Source of the DNA: Kineosporia aurantiaca JCM 3230
GTDB lineage: Bacteria > Actinomycetota > Actinomycetes > Actinomycetales > Kineosporiaceae
Assembly: GCA_000719025.1 (NCBI GenBank)
Contig: JODP01000016.1
Span: 1 to 64,000 of the forward strand
Direction: 5' to 3'
DNA: 64,000 nt
Shown here one piece after another: positions 49,189 through 57,732 of the stretch. The notes under the pieces were generated by a model. The model made no database searches, was not told where the DNA came from, and worked only from the letters and a program-made list of their open reading frames with translations. The stretch's first letter is position 1; each line of letters begins with the position of its first letter. Both the position numbers and the translations under genes were made by a program.

Positions 49189-51249
49189 GTGCTTGTCGCG
49201 ATCGTGGGACTCCTGTTCATCCTGACCATTGCGATCGGATTCCTCGGTCTGATCGCCGCCCCTCAATTGCGCTCGGGTAAAAGGATTCTCGCGCCCGGGG
49301 GAGAACGCGTGGTGGCGACGGCCGCGGCGGCGCCGGTCGCCGCCGGCCGGGGCACCCTCCGCGGCCTCCTGGCCTCCTGGCGCGCCTCGATCGCGACGGC
49401 CCACTGGTTCCAGCGCATCTGGCACCCGGTGAGCGAGGCGATCCACGGCGCGCTCGACCGTCTGGAAGATCGGGACGCCCCCGCGCAGAGCGGCGACTCC
49501 CGGCCCTCGGTCGTCGGCGTGGCCGACCTGACCACCCGCATGGGTAACTCTCAGCCCCGCGGCCACACCCGTTCCGCCACCGCCGCCGATGGCCGCGTGC
49601 ACCCGGCCGCCTGGCTGGGCAAGACCGGCGAGATCCCGCTGCGCGACATTTCCGTGCCGTCCGACCCGCTGCCCAGCGACGACGGCGACCGGCCGTTCAT
49701 CGGGCCCCCCGCCGAGTCCGAGGTCACCCGGCCGATGGCCCCGGTGCCGGGCTTCGTCCCGGCTTCTGCGGGAACCCGCTCGAACACCCGCAGTCCCCTT
49801 CCGTCGACCAGCGGGCTGGCTGCTTCCGCCTCGCCCAAGAAGACCGACGCCAAGAAGAGTGTGGTCCAGGCGCAGCCGGTCACGGCCAAGGTCGGAGCCG
49901 AGGCATCTTCCGCCCGCGCCACCGGTCGTCCTGCCGGCGTTGATGCCTCGACTGCCTCGGGCGGGGTCCGTGTGGCCGGTGCTGAGGCTCCTTCGGCCCG
50001 CGCCGGCGCTCGCGTCGATGCTCCTTCCGCTCGCTCCGGCGTCCGCGCCCCTGGCGATGAGCGCGGGGTTCCTGGTGCTGACGCGCCCTCCGTGCGTTCC
50101 AGTGGCCGTCCGGCTGCTGCTGATGCTCCTGCTGCGCGTGCGGGGATTCCCGGCCGTGAGAGCAGCGCCGAAGCCCCGGCTACTCCCGGCGTCTCCCCTT
50201 CGGGTTCCGCTGCTGGTCAGAACTCTGAGCGTCCGGCTGCCAAGGCTCCTCGGCGCGACCGGTTCGATGTGGCTGCGATCATCGGTAACCGGGGACGGCT
50301 GCGCGAGGCCGCCCGGATCGCCGTCGAGCGTCTCGACGCCGAGCCCGAGACCACGATCACCGGCTCCCCGGTCACCCCGGTGCCCGCTGTCCCGCCCCGG
50401 TCGACCCGGTCGACCCGGTCGACCCGGCCGACCGGGCCGGCCGCACCGGCCGTGGTGGCGCCGTCCGACGAGACCGTGATGATCGCGCCGGTGAAGGCGG
50501 CCGAGGTGAAGGGCGCCGAGGTGAAGGGCGCTGAGGTGAAGGGCGCCGAGGTAAAGGGCGCCGAGGTTGCGGCCACGGTGACTGAGTCTGCGGTGGTTGA
50601 GTCTGCAGTGGTTGAGGCTTCGGCGTCGAGGACGGACGAGGCTGAGCCGACGGCTGCGTCGGTGTCGGCCTCGGACGAAACAGTGATGATCGCACCGGTC
50701 AAGGCCCCGATCGCGGCGGCCGACGAGGTCGTCCGGTTCGCGCCGATCAAGGAGCCGGTGGCTCGCAGCCGCCCGGCCGCCGAGTCCCCGGCCCCGGTCG
50801 CTCCGTCGGACGAGACGGTGAAGATCGCCCCCGTCCGGGAGCCGGTGGCCAAGGCCGAGCCGACCGTCGCCCCCGCCGACGCCACGGTGCTCATTCCGCC
50901 GGTCGTTGAACCGAAGGCTGCGGCGGAGAAGGCTGCGGCGGAGAAGGCTGCGGCGGAGAAGGCTGCGGCGGAGAAGGCTGCGGCGGAGAAGGCTGCGGCG
51001 GAGAAGGCGACCGTGGTGATGGAGCCGATTGACGCCGATGCCGCCGTGGTCGGCCAGGCCAAGCCGGAATCCGCGGTGAGCCCGCACGCCGAGACCGAGG
51101 TCATCGACGCGATCGAGGAGCCGGTAGCCACCACCAGCACTGACAGCACGGGTGGTCAGGCCGCGGGTGGTCAGGCGGGGGCCAAGGGGCGCAATGGGCG
51201 GTCGCGGGGGAAGAAGACCCGGGGCGGCAAGGTGCGCAACGGGCGCTGA
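49189..51249 (+). CDS. Unrecognised membrane-anchored protein with long disordered repeat tail
   Basis: A 686-residue protein I do not recognise. Residues 1-25 form one membrane helix (LVAIVGLLFILTIAIGFLG). A basic stretch with LASWRASIATAHWFQRI follows. Most of the rest is low-complexity Ala/Pro/Ser/Val sequence, probably disordered. Between about 425 and 570 a motif recurs five times: SDETVMIAPVK twice, ADEVVRFAPIK, SDETVKIAPVR and ADATVLIPPVV. There are also tandem Val-Lys-Gly-Ala-Glu units and six Ala-Ala-Ala-Glu-Lys units. The C-terminus is strongly basic (GRSRGKKTRGGKVRNGR). GTG 49189 is fixed by the -10 box 6 nt upstream. It lies between smc and ftsY. The Thr-x-x-Ile motifs would suit kinase phosphorylation and FHA-domain binding, but this is a hypothesis. 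Confidence 0.8.
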   Translation: MLVAIVGLLFILTIAIGFLGLIAAPQLRSGKRILAPGGERVVATAAAAPVAAGRGTLRGLLASWRASIATAHWFQRIWHPVSEAIHGALDRLEDRDAPAQSGDSRPSVVGVADLTTRMGNSQPRGHTRSATAADGRVHPAAWLGKTGEIPLRDISVPSDPLPSDDGDRPFIGPPAESEVTRPMAPVPGFVPASAGTRSNTRSPLPSTSGLAASASPKKTDAKKSVVQAQPVTAKVGAEASSARATGRPAGVDASTASGGVRVAGAEAPSARAGARVDAPSARSGVRAPGDERGVPGADAPSVRSSGRPAAADAPAARAGIPGRESSAEAPATPGVSPSGSAAGQNSERPAAKAPRRDRFDVAAIIGNRGRLREAARIAVERLDAEPETTITGSPVTPVPAVPPRSTRSTRSTRPTGPAAPAVVAPSDETVMIAPVKAAEVKGAEVKGAEVKGAEVKGAEVAATVTESAVVESAVVEASASRTDEAEPTAASVSASDETVMIAPVKAPIAAADEVVRFAPIKEPVARSRPAAESPAPVAPSDETVKIAPVREPVAKAEPTVAPADATVLIPPVVEPKAAAEKAAAEKAAAEKAAAEKAAAEKAAAEKATVVMEPIDADAAVVGQAKPESAVSPHAETEVIDAIEEPVATTSTDSTGGQAAGGQAGAKGRNGRSRGKKTRGGKVRNGR
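50914..51003 (+). repeat. In-frame tandem repeat, six units of 15 nt
   Basis: Six identical copies of AAGGCTGCGGCGGAG inside the membrane-anchored protein gene, coding Lys-Ala-Ala-Ala-Glu. The exact identity shows recent slippage; copy number probably varies between strains. Confidence 0.9.
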
Positions 51250-51258
51250 GCGGGACGC

Positions 51259-51548
51259 GGCTGAGCAGTACCCGCCACGCGGTTGAGCCGGACTCGGCGC
51301 GTGCCTGAGCAGGATTGGCGCGGCCGAGCAGGGGCTCGGCGCGGGACTGAGCCGGACTCAGCGCGTAATTGACCGACCCGGACTCGGCGCGTGATTGAGA
51401 AGGATTCGACGCGCGGCCGAGCAGGACTCAGCGCGTGATTGATGAGTACCCGGCGCGCGGCTGAGCAGGACTTAGCGCGTGACTGAGTAGGGCTCGGCGT
51501 GCGGCTTAGTAGGGCTCGGCGCGTGACTGGAGCAAGGACTCGGCGCGC
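51259..51548. repeat. Intergenic minisatellite, 13 units of about 22 nt
   Basis: Thirteen degenerate units of consensus GRCTGAGCAGGACTCGGCGCGY. Eight units are exactly 22 nt; others are 20-26 nt. Units alternate partly between GACTGAG-type and GGCTGAG-type starts. Spacers are absent, so it is not CRISPR. It lies between the membrane-anchored protein and ftsY and holds no gene. Confidence 0.8.
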
Positions 51549-51662
51549 GGCGGGGACCCGCCGCGGGCGTCCTGAGGCCCGGGCTGGCATGCTCGGGTAC
51601 GGCTGACCCGTCTTCGGCGTCGCGATCCGGCGCCGGCCTGTGCCTGAGGAGGCTCGTCCGGA

Positions 51663-52865
51663 GTGGACACCGTCCAGTGGATCATTCTTGTTGCGATCGT
51701 CGCGCTGGCGGGAGCCGGCGGCACCGTCGGTCTTCTCGCCGGGCGGGGGCGTAAGCAACCCCCGCTTCCGCCGGACGCTGGAAGTACCACCACCCTCGAG
51801 CGTCCGACCACGTCCGTCGAGGAGGATGAGTCGGGCGGTGCCGGCCCCACCACGCTCGAGCCCACCACTCCCCGGCCGGAACCGGAACTCGAACCGGAGC
51901 CCGAGCCGGAGATCCTGGTTCCGACGCTCGATCGCCCGGAGGCCCCGCGCGGTCGGCTGGTCCGGCTGCGGGCTCGGCTGGCCCGCAGCAATGCGCTCGG
52001 CCGAGGCCTGCTGGAGTTGCTCAGTCGGGACAAGCTGGACGCCGACACCTGGGACGAGATCGAGGAGACGCTGCTCCTGGCCGACCTCGGCGTCGACCCC
52101 ACCACCGAGCTGGTCGACCGGCTGCGGGAGCGGGTCTCGGTGCTCGGGGTGCGCGACGTGGACCAGGTCCGGGCGCTGCTGAGGGAGGAGCTCAAGGCGC
52201 TGGTCGATCCGGGCGAGGGGCTGGACCGCTCGCTGGCCACCGAGCACCAGCCCGGGCATCCCTCGGTGATCATGGTGGTCGGGGTCAACGGCACCGGGAA
52301 GACGACGACGGTCGGCAAGCTGGCCCGGGTGCTGGTCGCGGAGGACAAGGACGTCGTGCTCGGCGCGGCCGACACCTTCCGGGCCGCGGCGGCCGACCAG
52401 CTCGAGACCTGGGGCACCCGGGTCGGGGTGCCGACCGTGCGCAGCGACCGGGACGGCGCCGACCCCGCCTCGGTGGCCTTCGACGCGGTCAAGGCCGGGA
52501 TCGAGACCGAGGCCGACGTGGTGCTGATCGACACCGCCGGCCGGCTGCAGAACAAGGTCGGGCTGATGGACGAGCTCGGCAAGGTGAAGCGGGTGATCGA
52601 GAAGCTTGGGCCGGTGAACGAGGTGCTGCTGGTGCTCGACGCCACCACCGGCCAGAACGGCATGCAGCAGGCCAAGGTGTTCAGCGAGGTGGTTGAGGTC
52701 ACCGGGATCGTGCTGACCAAGCTGGACGGCACGGCCAAGGGCGGCATCGTGGTCGCGGTGCAGCGCACCCTCGGGGTGCCGGTGAAGCTGGTCGGCCTGG
52801 GGGAGGGGCCGGACGATCTGGCCCCCTTCGAGCCGGACGCGTTCGTGGACGCCCTTCTGGCCTGA
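51663..52865 (+). CDS. ftsY: Signal recognition particle receptor FtsY
   Basis: A 400-residue GTPase that docks ribosome-SRP complexes at the membrane. An N-terminal membrane helix (VQWIILVAIVALAGAGGTVG) is followed by an acidic Pro/Glu linker of about 60 residues. The N domain begins near 95. The G domain has the P-loop GVNGTGKTTTVGKLA near 207, DTAGRLQNK near 295, TKLDGTAKGG near 355 and the closing GLGEGPDDLAPF. The P-loop carries Thr where Val is more usual. GTG 51663 lies 10 nt after GAGGAGG. Its partner Ffh is encoded at 57733-59325. Confidence 0.96.
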   Translation: MDTVQWIILVAIVALAGAGGTVGLLAGRGRKQPPLPPDAGSTTTLERPTTSVEEDESGGAGPTTLEPTTPRPEPELEPEPEPEILVPTLDRPEAPRGRLVRLRARLARSNALGRGLLELLSRDKLDADTWDEIEETLLLADLGVDPTTELVDRLRERVSVLGVRDVDQVRALLREELKALVDPGEGLDRSLATEHQPGHPSVIMVVGVNGTGKTTTVGKLARVLVAEDKDVVLGAADTFRAAAADQLETWGTRVGVPTVRSDRDGADPASVAFDAVKAGIETEADVVLIDTAGRLQNKVGLMDELGKVKRVIEKLGPVNEVLLVLDATTGQNGMQQAKVFSEVVEVTGIVLTKLDGTAKGGIVVAVQRTLGVPVKLVGLGEGPDDLAPFEPDAFVDALLA

Positions 52866-52878
52866 GCGTCCGAATCCA

Positions 52879-52921
52879 CCGGCGGGTCCGTTCCCGAAAG
52901 GGAACGGGCCCGCCGGGTTTT
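52879..52921 (+). terminator. ftsY terminator
   Basis: A perfect 17-bp stem, CCGGCGGGTCCGTTCCC with GGGAACGGGCCCGCCGG (one G-T wobble allowed), a GAAA tetraloop and GTTTTG after it. Confidence 0.9.
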
Positions 52922-53115
52922 GTCCCCCGACAACCACGGACGGACGGAAGCGGACAGCGTCGGTGCCCGCGAGCGTCCTTCATTCGAAGAGATCACCGCT
53001 CCGTGACCCGCCACCCGATAGAGCAACGTTCTGGTCACTGTTGGGTTACGTCTGCATAAGGTGAGCCTGCTGGGTCTAGCGCACGGATGCCCGAACGGCC
53101 TAACGCGCAGGACCG

Positions 53116-53162
53116 GTAACTGGCCGGAAACAACACCCCCGCAAACGTTACTGCCCGGAAAC
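53116..53162 (+). promoter_or_regulatory. Two GlnR boxes upstream of amtB
   Basis: GTAAC-n6-GAAAC (53116-53131) and GTTAC-n6-GAAAC (53147-53162) match the actinobacterial GlnR consensus GTnAC-n6-GAAAC and are spaced 31 bp. A GTCAC-n6-GTTAC pair (53034-53049) and a lone GAAAC (53180-53184) may be weaker half-sites. They predict nitrogen-limited activation of amtB-glnK-glnD. Confidence 0.8.
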
Positions 53163-53331
53163 CCCGTGGGTGTCGCCAGGAAACGCTCACACAGCAATTT
53201 TCTCCGTGAGCGTACGACTCCGCTGTGGGGTCGTGGCCCGTCGCCGTCACCCTGCGCTGCCGGCGTCACATTTCTCAGACGGTCCCGATGGCCCCTTTAG
53301 AGAGGGGCGGTCTCTCAGTAAAGGGGTGCGG

Positions 53332-54720
53332 ATGACAAGCGCGATCACCGCCTTGTATGCAGTGAATGAGACGAAAGACGCCTTCTCGCACGGCGACACG
53401 GCCTGGGTGCTCGCCAGCGCGGCGCTGGTCATGCTGATGACGCCGGGCCTCGCCTTCTTCTACGGCGGCATGGTCCGGACGAAGAGCGTGCTGAACATGC
53501 TGATGATGTCCTACATCGCCCTCGGCATCGTCAGTGTGCTGTGGACGCTGTACGGCTTCTCGCTCGCGTTCGGCCTGGACGGCAACAAGTTCTGGGGCGG
53601 ATTCGACCAGCTCGGGCTGGGCGAGGCGATGAACAACCTGTCCACCACGAACGGCTCCACGTACAACATCCCGACGCTGGCCTTCTCGATGTTCCAGCTG
53701 ATGTTCGCCGTGATCACCCCCGCGCTGATCTCGGGTGCGATCGCCGACCGGGCCAAGTTCCTGAGCTGGTCGATCTTCGTCACCATCTGGGTCACCGTCG
53801 TCTACTTCCCGGTCGCGCACTGGGTTTTCGCCTTCGGTGACGCCGACGGCAACGGGGCCGGCTGGCTGGCCAAGTGGGGCGTCGAGGACTTCGCCGGTGG
53901 TACCGCCGTCCACATCAACGCCGGTGCCGCGGGTCTGGCCCTGGCCCTGGTCCTGGGCAAGCGTCACGGCTGGCCGGCCACGCCGTTCCGCCCGCACAAC
54001 CTGCCCCTGGTGATGCTGGGTGCCGGTCTGCTCTGGTTCGGCTGGTTCGGGTTCAACGCCGGATCCGCGCTCGGCGCCAACGGTCTCGCCGCGCTCGCCT
54101 TCACCAACACGATGATCGCCACCGCCGCCGCCTCGCTCGGCTGGCTGATCGTGGAGAAGCTGCGTGACGGTCACGCCACCAGCCTGGGCGCCGCCTCCGG
54201 CGCGGTCGCCGGTCTGGTCGCGATCACCCCGGCCTGTGCGTTCCTGGTGCCGTGGGCGGCGATCCTGCTCGGTCTCGTGGCCGGCGCGATCTGCGCCTAC
54301 GGGGTTCGCCTGAAGACGCTGCTCGGCTTCGACGACTCGCTCGACGTGGTCGGTGTGCACCTCATCGGCGGTATCGTCGGCACCCTGTACGTGGGTCTGT
54401 TCAGCACCGCCCGCACCGTGCCCTCCGGCGGCTTCGGCGTCGACGGCCTGTTCTACGGTGGCGGTACCGGTCTGCTGGGTAAGCAGTTCGTCGGTGCTCT
54501 CGCGGTCGGCGCCTACTCGTTTATCTTGGCCTACGTGATCGGTATGGCGATCGAGAAGACGATCGGCTTCCGGATCTCGGAGGAGGACGAGGAAACGGGT
54601 ATCGACCTCGCGGAGCACGCCGAGACGGCGTACGAGTTCGCCGGTTTCGGGGCCCGCTCCTTCACGCCGTCCCCGGCCGCAGTCAAGACCACCGCTTCCG
54701 ACGAGGAGGTTTCGGCATGA
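53332..54720 (+). CDS. amtB: Ammonium transporter
   Basis: A 462-residue trimeric membrane channel for ammonium with eleven predicted helices. The family signature is recognisable in FAGGTAVHINAGAAGLALALVL (helix V region) and in GSALGANGLAALAFTNTMIA. The pore His residues lie in VHINAG and VGVHLIGGIVGTLYVG. The C-terminal cytoplasmic tail is long (about 50 residues) and would contact GlnK. ATG 53332 has AAAGGGG upstream; GTG 53326 is an alternative. It forms an operon with glnK (4-nt overlap) and glnD behind GlnR boxes. Confidence 0.96.
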   Translation: MTSAITALYAVNETKDAFSHGDTAWVLASAALVMLMTPGLAFFYGGMVRTKSVLNMLMMSYIALGIVSVLWTLYGFSLAFGLDGNKFWGGFDQLGLGEAMNNLSTTNGSTYNIPTLAFSMFQLMFAVITPALISGAIADRAKFLSWSIFVTIWVTVVYFPVAHWVFAFGDADGNGAGWLAKWGVEDFAGGTAVHINAGAAGLALALVLGKRHGWPATPFRPHNLPLVMLGAGLLWFGWFGFNAGSALGANGLAALAFTNTMIATAAASLGWLIVEKLRDGHATSLGAASGAVAGLVAITPACAFLVPWAAILLGLVAGAICAYGVRLKTLLGFDDSLDVVGVHLIGGIVGTLYVGLFSTARTVPSGGFGVDGLFYGGGTGLLGKQFVGALAVGAYSFILAYVIGMAIEKTIGFRISEEDEETGIDLAEHAETAYEFAGFGARSFTPSPAAVKTTASDEEVSA

Positions 54721-55055
54721 AGCTGATCACCGCGGTGATCAAGCCGCACAAGCTCGACGAGGTCAAGGCCGCACTGGAGACCTTCGGGGTCCAGGGCATG
54801 ACGGTCAGTGAGGCCAGCGGCTACGGCCGGCAGAAGGGCCACACCGAGGTCTACCGCGGCGCCGAGTACACCGTCGACCTGGTCCCGAAGTCCCGGGTCG
54901 AGGTGCTGGTCGACGACACCGACGTGCTCGAGGTGGTGGACGTGATCGTGAAGGCCGCCGCCACTGGGCGGATCGGCGACGGCAAGGTCTGGACCACGCC
55001 GATCGACGACGTGGTCCGGGTCCGCACCGGCGAGCACGGCGCGGACGCCCTGTAG
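54717..55055 (+). CDS. glnK: PII nitrogen regulatory protein
   Basis: A 112-residue PII trimer subunit that senses 2-oxoglutarate and ATP/ADP and blocks AmtB. The T-loop holds Tyr51 (EVYRGAEYTVDLVPKSR), the site modified by GlnD; in Actinobacteria the modification is adenylylation. KVWTTPIDDVVRVRTGE is the C-loop signature. The start ATG 54717 overlaps the amtB stop. The GlnB/GlnK naming follows the amtB context. Confidence 0.96.
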   Translation: MKLITAVIKPHKLDEVKAALETFGVQGMTVSEASGYGRQKGHTEVYRGAEYTVDLVPKSRVEVLVDDTDVLEVVDVIVKAAATGRIGDGKVWTTPIDDVVRVRTGEHGADAL

Positions 55056-55141
55056 TCCGGATCTGCTCCACCGGTCGCTCCCGGCATCCTGAAAGCACAA
55101 GGGTGCCGGGAGCTTCCGGGTCCTGGGAAGAAAGGTGAACG

Positions 55142-57643
55142 GTGACGGCTGGCCAGTTCGACGGCCTGGACGATGCTCCGCACGAGGGCGCCCCGCTCGA
55201 GACGGACACCGACGAGGAGAACCTCGAGGATCTCGCCAAGGCAGCTCTGCACGCCGCCCGTGACCTGCGCAAGGACCGGCTGGCCCTGGCCCTGCGCTCC
55301 AGCACCCCCGGCCCCGAGCGCCGCCGCACCCTCACCGCGATGGCCGAGCACGCCGTCCAGCTGGACTGGACCGCCGCCGTCACCCCCCTGAACGACCGCC
55401 CGGCCCGACGGCGCCAGAGCGGACTCGACGGCCTGGCCCTGGCCGCGGTCGGCAGTGTCGCCCGGGGAGACGCCGGGCCGGCCAGCGATCTCGACCTGGT
55501 GCTGCTGCACGACGGCCGCCGGCTGCCGGCCGACGAGGTCGGCGAACTGGCCCAGCGGCTCTGGTATCCCTTGTGGGACGGGGGACTTCGCCTGGACCAC
55601 TCGGTGCGTACCCCCAGTCAGTGCCGCGAGGTGGCCGCCGCCGACCTGTCCGCCGCCATCGGCCTGCTCGACCTGCGGGTGATCGCCGGTGACGCTGCCC
55701 TGGTCGTGAAGACCCGCACCTCCCTGCTCAGTGACTGGCGCGGAGGTATCCGGCGCCGCCTGCCGCAGGTCCTGGAATCCCTCGACGAACGGGCCGAACG
55801 CTACGGCGAGGCCGCCCATCTGCTGGAACCTGATCTCAAGGAGGCCCGCGGCGGGCTGCGCGACGTGACCGTGCTGCGGGCGCTGGCGGCCAGCTGGGTC
55901 ACCGACCGGCCGCACGGATCGGTGGACGACGTCCACGAGCGGCTTCTCGATGTCCGGGACGCCCTTCAGGCCGTCACCGGGAAGAACAGCGACCGGCTGC
56001 TGCTGCCCGAGCAGGACGCGGTGGCCGTGCTCTGCGGCCTGACCGATGCCGACGAACTGCTCGCCCGGGTGGCCGACAGCACCCGCTCGATCGCCTACGC
56101 CGTGGACGTAACCGCCCGCCGGGCCAGGCAGTCCCTGCCGACCCGACGTCTGCGGCCCGGCCCCCGGCGTCCCCGCTTGCGCCCCCTCGGCCACGGTCTG
56201 GTGGAGCACGACGGGGAAGTGGTGCTCGGGGTCGGAGTTCAGGCCGCCCAGGATCCGGTGCTGCCGATCCGGGCCGCCGCCACGGCGGTCCGGTCCGGGC
56301 TGCCGCTCTCCCCGGTCACCGTGGAGCACCTGGCCCAGGACTGCCCGCCGCTGCCCGACCCCTGGCCCGCCGCGGCCCGGGACGAGTTCGTGGCAATGCT
56401 GGCCGGAGGGCCGAACCTGGCCCAGGTCTGGGAGTCGCTGGACCGGGCGGGCGTCATCACCACCTGGATCCCGGAGTGGGCGGCGGTCCGGAACCGGCCG
56501 CAGCGCAACGCGGTTCACCGTCACACGGTGGACCGGCACCTGATCCAGACGGTGATCCAGATCCAGGGTGCGCTGCGCGACACCTCCCGGCCGGACCTGC
56601 TGGTGCTCGCCGCGCTGCTGCACGACATCGGCAAGATCGCCGGGGCCCAGGACCACTCGGTCACCGGGGGGCCGATCGCCGGGCGGGTGGCCCGCCGGAT
56701 CGGGCTCAGCGAGGCCGACAGTGAGCTGATCGAGCGACTGGTGCGCGAGCACCTGACCCTGATCGAGCTGGCCACCCGCCGCGACCCGGACGACCCGAGG
56801 ACGGTCGAGACGCTGGTCGCGGCGGTCGGGCAGCGTCAGGAAACCCTGCTCCTGCTCAGGGCGCTCACCGAGGCCGACGCCACCGCGGTCGGCCCGGTGG
56901 CCTGGACGGCCTGGCGGTCCCGGCTGGTCGACGACCTGATGGCCCGCGCGGCCACGGCGCTGCGCGGGGAGGACCCGCCCGGTCCGGCGCCGATCGCCGA
57001 GGCCGAGGTGGAACTGGTGCGCACCGTTCTGATGAACGGACGTCCGCGGGTTGCGGTCACGCCGATGGACGAGCTGTTCACCGTGACCGTGGTCGCTCCG
57101 GACCGGTCCGGCCTGCTGGCCGACATCGCCGGGGTGCTCGCCAGTTTCCGGCTCACGGTGAAGTCTGCCCTGGTGCGGACCGTGGCCGAGGGGGACCTGG
57201 ACATCGCGGTCGACACCTGGTGGGTGGAGAGTCGCGGCGACATGCCCCCGCCCGAACTCCTGGAGCAGCACCTGCGCCGGCTGAGCGAAGGCGACCAGAG
57301 CGTGCTGGAGCCCCTGATCCGCCGCGATGCCGGCTTCCGCAGTCGTTCCGGCGCCCCCGCCCGCCCCCGCGTCGTGCTCCTGCCGGGTGCCTCGGAGGAT
57401 GCGACCGTGCTTGAGGTGCGGGCGGCCGACCGGCCCGGCCTCATGCATGCCATTGGTTCTGCGCTGGCCGGGGTAGGGGTGGATCTGCGCTCGGCGCATG
57501 TCGCTACTCATGCCGGGCAGGCCGTGGACGTGCTTTACGTCTGCGAGCGCGGTGGCGGACGGCTCTCACCGCCCCGGGTCGCGGAGACGGTTTCGGTGCT
57601 GGTGGACGCAGGATCGGTGCCGACGGCGGGGCAACCGGTCTGA
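55142..57643 (+). CDS. glnD: PII nucleotidyltransferase (GlnD)
   Basis: An 833-residue bifunctional enzyme that adds and removes the nucleotide on PII Tyr51. The nucleotidyltransferase motif GSVARGDAGPASDLDLVLL is near residue 104. The HD phosphohydrolase domain has HRHTVDRHLIQT near 460 and LAALLHDIGKIAG near 490. Two ACT domains close the protein (VVAPDRSGLLADIAGVL and VRAADRPGLMHAIGSAL). GTG 55142 follows AAAGG. It lies 86 nt after glnK and is probably in the same transcript. Confidence 0.94.
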   Translation: MTAGQFDGLDDAPHEGAPLETDTDEENLEDLAKAALHAARDLRKDRLALALRSSTPGPERRRTLTAMAEHAVQLDWTAAVTPLNDRPARRRQSGLDGLALAAVGSVARGDAGPASDLDLVLLHDGRRLPADEVGELAQRLWYPLWDGGLRLDHSVRTPSQCREVAAADLSAAIGLLDLRVIAGDAALVVKTRTSLLSDWRGGIRRRLPQVLESLDERAERYGEAAHLLEPDLKEARGGLRDVTVLRALAASWVTDRPHGSVDDVHERLLDVRDALQAVTGKNSDRLLLPEQDAVAVLCGLTDADELLARVADSTRSIAYAVDVTARRARQSLPTRRLRPGPRRPRLRPLGHGLVEHDGEVVLGVGVQAAQDPVLPIRAAATAVRSGLPLSPVTVEHLAQDCPPLPDPWPAAARDEFVAMLAGGPNLAQVWESLDRAGVITTWIPEWAAVRNRPQRNAVHRHTVDRHLIQTVIQIQGALRDTSRPDLLVLAALLHDIGKIAGAQDHSVTGGPIAGRVARRIGLSEADSELIERLVREHLTLIELATRRDPDDPRTVETLVAAVGQRQETLLLLRALTEADATAVGPVAWTAWRSRLVDDLMARAATALRGEDPPGPAPIAEAEVELVRTVLMNGRPRVAVTPMDELFTVTVVAPDRSGLLADIAGVLASFRLTVKSALVRTVAEGDLDIAVDTWWVESRGDMPPPELLEQHLRRLSEGDQSVLEPLIRRDAGFRSRSGAPARPRVVLLPGASEDATVLEVRAADRPGLMHAIGSALAGVGVDLRSAHVATHAGQAVDVLYVCERGGGRLSPPRVAETVSVLVDAGSVPTAGQPV

Positions 57644-57720
57644 ACCCGAATGGGGTGGCCCCTTTAGGAGGCCGACCCGAGCATCGGTCCGGTCCCGCCG
57701 TTCTCCCTCGTCCGGAGCAG

Positions 57721-57726
57721 TAAGCT
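57721..57726 (+). promoter_or_regulatory. -10 box of ffh
   Basis: TAAGCT ends 6 nt before GTG 57733. No clear -35. Confidence 0.5.
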
Positions 57727-57732
57727 GGTGGG

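Noticed and set aside
50217..51149. Minus-strand frame with Ala-Ala-Phe-Ser repeats resembling a secreted protein
   Set aside because: It is the reverse reading of the Ala-Ala-Ala-Glu-Lys repeat; no promoter or ribosome site, and the plus-strand gene explains the region.
51259..51548. CRISPR array
   Set aside because: The repeat units touch each other with no unique spacers, and no cas gene is in the window.
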